A stretch of DNA of 6,912 nt from Phycisphaerae bacterium (GTDB lineage: Bacteria > Planctomycetota > Phycisphaerae > Phycisphaerales > Phycisphaeraceae): NCBI GenBank assembly GCA_002688155.1, contig NZCH01000034.1, positions 1 to 6,912 on the forward strand, read 5' to 3'. Positions 1 through 5,342 of this stretch are shown in pieces. Made by a program: the position numbers and the translations under genes. The notes under the pieces were generated by a model. The model made no database searches. It had not been told where the DNA came from and saw nothing but the letters and a program-made list of their open reading frames with translations. The stretch's first letter is position 1, and the number at the start of each line of letters is the position of its first letter.

Positions 1-8
1 GGGGCGGC

Positions 9-36
9 ATTTTACGGATACGGTCAACCCTGTCAA
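9..36 (-). promoter_or_regulatory. Predicted sigma-70-type promoter downstream of uvrA, firing off the left edge
   Basis: Read on the minus strand, TTGACA (36-31, all six consensus bases) is followed after exactly 16 bp by TAAAAT (14-9, five of six). The -35 box begins at the first base after the uvrA stop codon (39-37). This suggests a separately transcribed gene just left of the window. A second TTGAC repeat lies inside the spacer. It is prediction only: the downstream gene is not visible, and a chance match cannot be excluded. Confidence 0.5.
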
Positions 37-3000
37 TCAGACAGCAACGCGCGTGGGCGTCCGTAAACCGTCACCCGCTGCGGACAGCGAAGCGCCCAGG
101 TGTCGTTTGAGATAATCACCCGTGTATGAGCCGGGCGTCGCGGCCACCTGCTCGGGTGTGCCCTGCGCGACGACCATTCCGCCACGATCGCCCCCCTCGG
201 GCCCCAGGTCGATGAGCCAATCGGCGCACTTGATCACGTCCATATTATGCTCGATGACTACCACGGTGTTGCCTTGGTCCGCGAGTTGGGCCAATACGCC
301 CAGCAATTTGTCGGTGTCGGCAAAATGCAGGCCGGTCGTCGGCTCGTCCAGAACGTACAATGTGTGTCCCGTGGGCCGTTTGCCCAGTTCGGTCGCGAGT
401 TTCACGCGCTGTGCTTCACCGCCCGAGAGCGTGGTCGAGCTTTGGCCAAGTTGTACGTATCCCAGGCCCACGTCGCTGAGCGCGCCTAGCAATTGCCGAA
501 CCACCGGGAAATTTTCAAAGAAGCCGAACCCCTCCTCGATGGTCATCGCCAGCACGTCGGCGATGCTCTTGGTGCGATAGGTGATTTCAAGCGTCTCGCG
601 GTTGTAGCGTTTGCCCTTGCACTGATCACAGGTGACGTACACGTCCGGCAGAAAATGCATCTCGATCTTCTTGACACCCTGCCCCTGACATGCCTCGCAC
701 CGACCGCCCTTGACGTTGAAGCTGAAGCGCCCCGGCTTGTATCCACGGATCTTCGCCTCGCGGGTCTTGGTGAACAGGTCGCGGATCGCGTCGAACGCGC
801 CGGTGTATGTCGCCGGGTTCGACCGCGGCGTACGGCCAATCGGTGATTGGTTGACTTCGATGATTCGGTCCACGTTGCCCAGCCCGGTCACGCGGTCGTG
901 CGCACCCGGTTTGTCGCGCGAACCGTACAAATGCCGGCGCGCCGCGCGCAACAGAATCTGATTGACCAGCGTGCTTTTGCCGGAACCTGACACGCCGGTC
1001 ACGCAAAGGATGCCGCCGAGCGGAAAACTTACGTCGACCGATTTGAGGTTGTTCTGCCGCGCGCCTCTCACTGTCACGAGCTTCTTGTGATCGAGTCGGC
1101 GGCGGGGCAATGGCGTGTCGATGTACAGTTTGCCGGTCAGGTACCGACCTGTGATCGATGCACTTGCGCGTTCGACTTGTCGGACCGTGCCCTGGGTGAC
1201 GACAGTCCCGCCGTGGCGGCCAGGCCCCGGGCCAATGTCGATCAGGTAATCTGCCGCACGAATCATCTCCTCGTCGTGTTCGACAACAATGACGGTATTT
1301 CCGATGTCCGTCAAGTGACGTAACGTACTGATAAGACGACGGTTATCGCGTTGATGCAGGCCAATCGTTGGCTCGTCGAGTACGTAGCAGCACCCCACCA
1401 GACCTGATCCGACCTGGGTCGCCAGGCGAATACGCTGGCCTTCACCGCCCGAAAGAGTGCCCGTGCTGCGGTTCAGGCTCAGGTAGCCCAGCCCCACGTC
1501 CATCATGAAGCCCAGCCGGGCGCGGACCTCTTTGAGGATCGGCGCGGCGATTTGTTCCTGTTCCGCGGTAAGTTGCAAGCGGCCAAAGAAGTCGGTCGCC
1601 TCTTCGATCGTCATCGCAGTGGCGTCGTTGACGTTGAACAGCCGCGCGCTCTTGCGGCCACCATCTGGATGGCGAAAGTCTCCCAGGCGCCGACCGCCAT
1701 CGTGTTTGACGGCGCCCTCGATAAACACGTGCAGCGCTTCGGTGCGCAACCGACCGCCGCGGCATTGTTCGCACGGCGCCTCGGACAGATAGCTGTGCAG
1801 CCTGGCTTTGACGTACTCGCTGTCGGTTTTCTCCCAGCGACGCTGAAGATTGGGCACGACGCCTTCGAAGTGTGTGTCGTATTTCGCTTCATCGCGGGCG
1901 TTGGTGCCGTCCAGGAGAATGCGCCTGATCGTTTTTGGCAGCTTTACATACGGCGTCGTGGCCTTGACGCCAAAGTCGCGGCAGAATCGTTTGACCAGGC
2001 GGTTGTAGTAAATGTTCATTCGCTTACCGCTGTGCCTCCACGCGTCGATGGCGCCTTCAGTGAGGCAAACGCTTGGATCGGGCACGATCAGATCGGGGTC
2101 AAACTCGAGGATCGTTCCCAGGCCGTCGCATGACGAGCAGGCGCCGTACGGGCTGTTGAAACTGAACAGGCGTGGCTCGATCTCTTCGAGATTGCACTCA
2201 GGATGAATCGGACACGCATAGTGCTCGCTGAACAGCACGTCCTCCCATCTGCTGGCCGACGCCCCACCATCTGAAGTGTCGCCGTCGTTCTGAACACTCA
2301 CAACCACGAGCCCGCCGGAAAGTTTCAGGCTCAGTTCGACTGAGTCAGCGACTCGTGTGCGTATATCGGAATCGTCATCGTGACGGATCACAATGCGATC
2401 AACGACAGCCTCAATCGTGTGGTTCTGATATCGCTGTTTCTGCGTCGTGAACGGCGTGGCGCCTTTCAGGTCGCGCAGGTCGATCACGTCGCCGTCGACG
2501 CGTGCGCGGACGAATCCCTGCCGCAACATGCCCTCAAACACCTCACGGTGATGTCCCTTCTTGTAGCGGACCAGAGGCGACAGGACCATCAGCCGCGTCT
2601 GGTCAGACAGAGCCATGATCTGATCGACGATCATTGTTGCGGACTGCCCGGCAATTGGGTTGCCGCACGTTCGGCTTTTGTCATCGACGTACCAGCATCG
2701 TGCCGTGCCGACGCGCGCGAACAACAGCCGCAGGTAGTCGTAAATCTCCGTGGTCGTCGCGACCGTCGATCGCGGGTTGTGGCTGGCGCTGCGCTGCTCG
2801 ATCGCGATCGTTGGCGGCAGGCCTTCGATCGACTCGATGTCGGGCTTCTGCAACTGATCGAGAAACTGCCGCGCGTACGCCGACAGACTCTCGACATACT
2901 TGCGCTGTCCCTCCGCATAAATCGTGTCAAACGCAAGCGACGACTTGCCGCTGCCGGACAGACCGGTCACAACGACCATCTTGTCGCGCGGAATGTCCAC

Positions 3001-3072
3001 GTCGATGTCACGCAGGTTGTGTTCTCGCGCGCCGCGAATCGAAATCGCTTTGCCGGGGGCCTTGGGGGGCAT
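37..3072 (-). CDS. uvrA: UvrA, excinuclease ABC subunit A
   Basis: UvrA is the ATP-driven damage-recognition subunit of nucleotide excision repair; it loads UvrB on DNA lesions. The 1011-residue protein (E. coli UvrA is 940) has two ABC ATPase halves. Half one: Walker A at 37-44 (GLSGSGKS), signature LSGGEGQ at 540-546, Walker B ending D566-E567, H-loop H599. Half two: Walker A at 693-700, signature LSGGEAQ at 882-888, Walker B D909-E910, H942. The second zinc module is intact (C792, C795, C815, C818). The first has C287, C312 and C315 but His at 290 where a Cys is usual, with another Cys at 293. A Gly/Arg/His-rich insertion of about 25 residues lies around 453-485. The start is fixed by an in-frame TAA four codons upstream; no Shine-Dalgarno is visible. 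All key ATPase residues are present, so it should be functional. Confidence 0.98.
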   Translation of the reverse strand: MPPKAPGKAISIRGAREHNLRDIDVDIPRDKMVVVTGLSGSGKSSLAFDTIYAEGQRKYVESLSAYARQFLDQLQKPDIESIEGLPPTIAIEQRSASHNPRSTVATTTEIYDYLRLLFARVGTARCWYVDDKSRTCGNPIAGQSATMIVDQIMALSDQTRLMVLSPLVRYKKGHHREVFEGMLRQGFVRARVDGDVIDLRDLKGATPFTTQKQRYQNHTIEAVVDRIVIRHDDDSDIRTRVADSVELSLKLSGGLVVVSVQNDGDTSDGGASASRWEDVLFSEHYACPIHPECNLEEIEPRLFSFNSPYGACSSCDGLGTILEFDPDLIVPDPSVCLTEGAIDAWRHSGKRMNIYYNRLVKRFCRDFGVKATTPYVKLPKTIRRILLDGTNARDEAKYDTHFEGVVPNLQRRWEKTDSEYVKARLHSYLSEAPCEQCRGGRLRTEALHVFIEGAVKHDGGRRLGDFRHPDGGRKSARLFNVNDATAMTIEEATDFFGRLQLTAEQEQIAAPILKEVRARLGFMMDVGLGYLSLNRSTGTLSGGEGQRIRLATQVGSGLVGCCYVLDEPTIGLHQRDNRRLISTLRHLTDIGNTVIVVEHDEEMIRAADYLIDIGPGPGRHGGTVVTQGTVRQVERASASITGRYLTGKLYIDTPLPRRRLDHKKLVTVRGARQNNLKSVDVSFPLGGILCVTGVSGSGKSTLVNQILLRAARRHLYGSRDKPGAHDRVTGLGNVDRIIEVNQSPIGRTPRSNPATYTGAFDAIRDLFTKTREAKIRGYKPGRFSFNVKGGRCEACQGQGVKKIEMHFLPDVYVTCDQCKGKRYNRETLEITYRTKSIADVLAMTIEEGFGFFENFPVVRQLLGALSDVGLGYVQLGQSSTTLSGGEAQRVKLATELGKRPTGHTLYVLDEPTTGLHFADTDKLLGVLAQLADQGNTVVVIEHNMDVIKCADWLIDLGPEGGDRGGMVVAQGTPEQVAATPGSYTGDYLKRHLGASLSAAGDGLRTPTRVAV

Positions 3073-3078
3073 GACGAC

Positions 3079-3084
3079 ATTTTA
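3079..3084 (-). promoter_or_regulatory. Candidate -10 element of uvrA, six bases before its start codon
   Basis: TAAAAT (minus strand, 3084-3079) matches the -10 consensus at five of six bases and ends six bases before the uvrA ATG. Transcription would then begin at or within a base or two of the start codon, giving a leaderless mRNA; this fits the absence of a Shine-Dalgarno. The -35 region is poor (TTCAGC at a 19-bp spacing is the best I see), so support rests on the -10 and its position. Confidence 0.35.
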
Positions 3085-3098
3085 GCGGCGTGGCGATC

Positions 3099-3115
3099 GG
3101 CCGGCTGAAGCGGCC
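3099..3115 (-). other. Short GC-rich hairpin upstream of uvrA
   Basis: GGCCG (3099-3103) and CGGCC (3111-3115) can pair as a 5-bp stem with a 7-base loop. It lies in the rpsR-uvrA spacer, upstream of the candidate uvrA -10 box. No T-run follows it on either strand. It could be part of rpsR 3'-end processing or mean nothing in GC-rich DNA. Confidence 0.2.
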
Positions 3116-3152
3116 AGGCGTGTCACACCCCGAACAGTCTGGATGCGAGGGT

Positions 3153-3169
3153 GCCGCCCGCGTGGCGGC
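3153..3169 (-). terminator. Terminator-like hairpin just after rpsR
   Basis: GCCGCC (3153-3158) and GGCGGC (3164-3169) form a perfect all-GC 6-bp stem with a 5-base loop. It begins about 10 bases past the rpsR stop codon on the transcribed strand. The position fits a 3'-end structure, but no T-run follows on the minus strand, so it is not a textbook intrinsic terminator. It may instead stabilise the rpsR mRNA end. Confidence 0.35.
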
Positions 3170-3178
3170 TCAGCGGAA

Positions 3179-3418
3179 TCACAGCGTTGCGGAGGTGAAC
3201 GGCAGCAAACTCATGTATCGGGCGCGCTTGATGGCCTGAGCGGCCAACCGCTGTTCATATGCATTGAGCCCGGTGCGTTTTCGCCCCTGGATCTTTCCGT
3301 TGGGCGTAAGCATCCGCCGCAGATCGTCCGCGCGCTTATAGTCGATGTATGTCTTGCCAATACTGGACTTGGCCGTAATTTTGACGCGCTGCGTGCCGAA
3401 TCGTGTAAATTCTGCCAT
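3179..3418 (-). CDS. rpsR: 30S ribosomal protein bS18
   Basis: bS18 is a small-subunit protein that pairs with bS6 on the 16S rRNA platform. The 79-residue product shows the family core: IDYKRADDLRRML (25-37), a GKI...RKRTGL segment (41-51) and the basic helix QRLAAQAIKRARYMSLLPF (56-74). It contains no cysteine, so it lacks the zinc-binding Cys cluster of C+ type S18 proteins. I chose ATG 3418 because CGGAG lies 7 bases upstream; ATG 3424 would leave only 1 base, and the longer open frame to 3556 lacks family similarity and crosses the predicted promoter. The usual neighbours rpsF, ssb and rplI are absent: nif3 is upstream and uvrA downstream, each about 106 bp away. It probably has its own promoter. 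Confidence 0.93.
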   Translation of the reverse strand: MAEFTRFGTQRVKITAKSSIGKTYIDYKRADDLRRMLTPNGKIQGRKRTGLNAYEQRLAAQAIKRARYMSLLPFTSATL

Positions 3419-3425
3419 GAGCATG

Positions 3426-3430
3426 CTCCG
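3426..3430 (-). promoter_or_regulatory. Shine-Dalgarno of rpsR that decides the start codon
   Basis: CGGAG on the minus strand (3430-3426) lies 7 bases before ATG 3418. It is too close (1 base) to the in-frame ATG at 3424, which supports the MAEF start over MLMAEF. Confidence 0.7.
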
Positions 3431-3444
3431 TTGTGGGTAGTGCA

Positions 3445-3468
3445 GCCCCGACAACCATGCGCCGGGGC
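3445..3468 (-). promoter_or_regulatory. Leader hairpin in the rpsR 5' UTR
   Basis: On the minus strand GCCCCG (3468-3463) pairs with CGGGGC (3450-3445), and the stem can extend inward by three more pairs, two of them G-U, leaving a 6-base loop. It lies between the predicted rpsR promoter (3490-3518) and the Shine-Dalgarno (3426-3430). No T-run follows. Some bacteria use an S6:S18-binding mRNA structure with a CCG element for autogenous control; this stem contains CCG, but I cannot show that it matches that motif. Confidence 0.45.
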
Positions 3469-3489
3469 AACGGATCAACCGCATTGCAA

Positions 3490-3518
3490 AGTGTAACACG
3501 GCCGTCTCGAAATGTGAA
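3490..3518 (-). promoter_or_regulatory. Predicted promoter of rpsR
   Basis: On the minus strand TTCACA (3518-3513, five of six to TTGACA) and TACACT (3495-3490, four of six to TATAAT) are separated by exactly 17 bp. The expected start near 3483 would give a leader of about 65 bases carrying the hairpin and Shine-Dalgarno. It lies wholly in the nif3-rpsR spacer, which suggests rpsR can be transcribed independently. Confidence 0.45.
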
Positions 3519-3529
3519 ATCGCGTCACA
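3513..3529. repeat. Inverted repeat TGTGA-N7-TCACA over the nif3 stop and rpsR -35
   Basis: TGTGA (3513-3517) and TCACA (3525-3529) are perfect inverted arms separated by 7 bases. The right arm contains the nif3 stop codon (3527-3525) and the left arm overlaps the candidate rpsR -35 box. It resembles a CRP/FNR-family operator, but the consensus CRP spacer is 6 bases, so the assignment is weak. It could also be a small RNA hairpin at the end of nif3. Confidence 0.3.
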
Positions 3530-4676
3530 CGAGGTCGGAAACCGCGTGATCCGCACGGCTGACCGACCATTTAACCTTACGGCTCGTGAATTTGGCTAAT
3601 CGTCGCCGGTAGACAGGCAGATACGGACGTTCGGTCTGTGTGTGACCGGCAAGGATGACGCTGACTCCGCGGGCCGCGGCGTCCAGTACGTGGTGATGGC
3701 GCATCTCACCGGTGAAGAACACGTCGATATCCCCTGCCTCACCGAGCAGCGAACCACCGGCGCCGGCACAAAGGCCTATTCTCCTGACCTTCGTTGACAT
3801 CGCGATGCCACGCAAGTTGCGCGCATGCTGACCCGCTGCGACTTGGAGGTGTTTCGTTTGCAACTGCGTTTTGATCCGCCGCACGAGCGTCGCGAGCGTG
3901 ATGGGTCGGGCGAATTCGACGACTCGGCCCTGCCCCGCTCCCGGCGCGTCAGCCGGCTGGTTTGCAAGGACGTAAACGTCGTATGCCGGCTCTTCGTAGG
4001 GGTGCCCGTCAACCAGCGCCGCGATCACTTGTGGCAATCGGGCAACCGGACAAATCATTTCGAGGCGTAGCTCATTTACCGCCTCGAGCCGGCCGGGCTG
4101 CCCGATCACCGGCGTGGTCGTCGAGCCGCCGTAAAACGTGCCCCGGCCAGGGGCGGCGAACGAACACTGTGTGTACCCCCCGATCATTCCGGCGCCCGCG
4201 CTGCCCATGGCCAGGCGCACCTGAGCAAGCGCGTGCCCGGGCACGAATGTGACGACCTTGTACGACTCGCCAGCGTGTGCCTGCTTGGGCGTGATGACCC
4301 GTCTCTGGGCACGATCGTTTCCGGCAACACCATCGGCCAGCCAGTCATTGATTCCGCCCACAGCAGCGTCCAGGGCCGTGTGGGGGCTGTACGCCGCGAT
4401 CCGATGCGAGATCGCGCCCATCACAACCCGCTGCTTCCAGTGAACGCCGGTCACCGTATCGAGCGGCGCAAAGATCGGGGGGTGATACGCGACGATCAGG
4501 CCGGACTTCTTCCGAATTGCTTCTGCGAGCACCGCCTCAGTGAGGTCGATGCAGAGCAGCGCATGTCGGACCGGCCAATTCCCGTCACCGATCTGCAGGC
4601 CCACGCGGTCCCAATCTTCGGCCAGATGTTCGGGCGCAATCTCCTGCAGCAGCGGCAGCAACTGTTTGACGCGCAT
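3525..4676 (-). CDS. Nif3-family dinuclear metal-centre hexameric protein
   Basis: This belongs to the Nif3/YbgI/YqfO family (NIF3L1 in animals). Members form toroidal hexamers with a two-metal site; the physiological role is not settled, though GTP cyclohydrolase I type 2-like annotation is common. Visible signs in 383 residues: N-terminal AEDWDRVGLQIG (19-30), YHPPIF (64-69), SPHTALDAA (97-105), and C-terminal FTGEMRHHHVLDAA (321-334) and GHTQTER (344-350). Likely metal ligands are H65, D103, H345 and E349. The segment around 137-240, with HPYEEPAYD (225-233), is the PII/CutA-like central insert seen in YqfO-type members. Tyr64 replaces the first His of the bacterial HHP motif, as in eukaryotic NIF3L1. 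The start MRVKQLL is chosen by family alignment; the frame stays open to ATG 4736 but those 20 residues look non-homologous. No clear Shine-Dalgarno is seen at either start. Confidence 0.93.
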   Translation of the reverse strand: MRVKQLLPLLQEIAPEHLAEDWDRVGLQIGDGNWPVRHALLCIDLTEAVLAEAIRKKSGLIVAYHPPIFAPLDTVTGVHWKQRVVMGAISHRIAAYSPHTALDAAVGGINDWLADGVAGNDRAQRRVITPKQAHAGESYKVVTFVPGHALAQVRLAMGSAGAGMIGGYTQCSFAAPGRGTFYGGSTTTPVIGQPGRLEAVNELRLEMICPVARLPQVIAALVDGHPYEEPAYDVYVLANQPADAPGAGQGRVVEFARPITLATLVRRIKTQLQTKHLQVAAGQHARNLRGIAMSTKVRRIGLCAGAGGSLLGEAGDIDVFFTGEMRHHHVLDAAARGVSVILAGHTQTERPYLPVYRRRLAKFTSRKVKWSVSRADHAVSDLV

Positions 4677-4771
4677 GTCGGCAGGATACCGCGGCGATGG
4701 CGATTGTGCAGCCGGACCATCCGGTAGGCCGATCATTCGACGTGTGGTGTTGCCAGACCAGGAGGCTTCTC
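4677..4771. promoter_or_regulatory. Divergent intergenic region between nif3 and the coiled-coil gene
   Basis: This 95-bp spacer must hold the promoters of two divergent genes unless they are read through from elsewhere. Near its middle is a perfect inverted repeat, CCGGA-N3-TCCGG (4712-4724), which could be an operator or a small hairpin. On the minus strand TATCCT (4689-4684 region) lies about six bases before the nif3 ATG, a weak -10-like match. I found no convincing -35/-10 pair for either direction. Confidence 0.35.
4760..4765 (+). promoter_or_regulatory. Strong Shine-Dalgarno for the coiled-coil gene
   Basis: AGGAGG at 4760-4765 lies 6 bases before ATG 4772. It is the best ribosome-binding site in the window, and it rules against the farther in-frame ATG at 4697. 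Confidence 0.85.
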
Positions 4772-5257
4772 ATGAGCCAGATGACATCGAATTCTGCGTC
4801 CGATAGCCCGCCGGTAACCGCAGTCCCCACGGACATCCAGTCGCACAAAGCTCTGCCGCCGTCACAGCAGTTGCACGCATTGCGGCGCATTGAGGCGCAG
4901 GTGGACCAACGCGTGGAATTAGGCGTGCAGCTGTTCAAGGCCGCTGAATCGCGAACAGTCGCCAGCCAGACGATGGCTGACCAGGTTCGCCAGGAGCAAA
5001 AAACTCTGCACGACCGAATTCAGTCAGACGTGACACGAAGCCTGCATACGTACGACCAATGGGTCTGCCAGGTCGATGACGATCTCACCTCGGCGATTAA
5101 GTCGATCGAAGGCCGAATGGACGACCTGCAAAAAGGCTGGTCGAGTTCGCAACAGCGGATCGAGCAAATGATGAAACGCGCCGAAGCAATGCTCGAAGAG
5201 AGTCTGTGCTCGCCCGTCGAGCCCAGAACGACACAACCGCCGGAACCGACGTCGTAG
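4772..5257 (+). CDS. Uncharacterised soluble helical (probable coiled-coil) protein
   Basis: I do not recognise this 161-residue protein. After a Ser/Pro/Thr-rich, probably disordered N-terminus (1-31), residues about 32-145 are strongly helix-favouring, rich in Gln, Asp, Glu, Arg and Lys with regular Leu/Val/Ile/Met, as in RRIEAQVDQRVELG (38-51), DDDLTSAIKSIEGRMDDLQ (102-120) and QQRIEQMMKRAEAMLEE (127-143). A short helix-breaking stretch (KGWSSS, 121-126) splits the helix. The tail (148-161) is Pro/Thr-rich. No signal peptide, membrane segment or catalytic motif is visible; Cys99 and Cys146 are the only cysteines. It is the sole plus-strand gene, divergent from nif3 and convergent with the aminotransferase. 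The strong Shine-Dalgarno and sensible composition argue that it is real. A structural, scaffold or cell-division-associated role is possible, but nothing here shows it. Confidence 0.82.
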   Translation: MSQMTSNSASDSPPVTAVPTDIQSHKALPPSQQLHALRRIEAQVDQRVELGVQLFKAAESRTVASQTMADQVRQEQKTLHDRIQSDVTRSLHTYDQWVCQVDDDLTSAIKSIEGRMDDLQKGWSSSQQRIEQMMKRAEAMLEESLCSPVEPRTTQPPEPTS

Positions 5258-5278
5258 ACGGCTTGGGAACATCATTCA

Positions 5279-5293
5279 ACGGACCCGATCCGT
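5279..5293. other. Weak hairpin in the convergent spacer
   Basis: ACGGA (5279-5283) and TCCGT (5289-5293) can form a 5-bp stem with a 5-base loop between the two converging genes. A looser bulged stem is possible at 5301-5321. Neither is followed by a T-run on either strand, so intrinsic termination is not demonstrated. The remainder of the 85-bp spacer shows nothing I can name. Confidence 0.25.
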
Positions 5294-5342
5294 AAAGACG
5301 ATCGCTTATCGCTGAGCGGATGAGGGGAAATTCACCGCCGGT

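Noticed and set aside
1552..2133. A 193-codon plus-strand open frame opposite uvrA
   Set aside because: Shadow of the UvrA codon pattern; no motif, and the opposite strand carries unmistakable UvrA.
2380..3108. A 242-codon open frame on the plus strand, antisense to uvrA
   Set aside because: It lies almost wholly opposite conserved UvrA sequence, has an Arg/Val/His-rich composition typical of antisense frames, and shows no recognisable domain or Shine-Dalgarno.
3419..3556. N-terminal extension of rpsR to an ATG at 3556
   Set aside because: The added 46 residues have no S18 similarity, would overlap the nif3 3' end, and cross the predicted promoter and hairpin; the ATG at 3418 has a well-spaced Shine-Dalgarno.
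4697..4771. Upstream start for the coiled-coil protein
   Set aside because: No Shine-Dalgarno before 4697, and the extra residues do not resemble the rest; AGGAGG points to 4772.
5258..5342. Bidirectional intrinsic terminator between the converging genes
   Set aside because: Only short, partly bulged stems are present and no T-run follows on either strand, so it was kept only as a weak hairpin.
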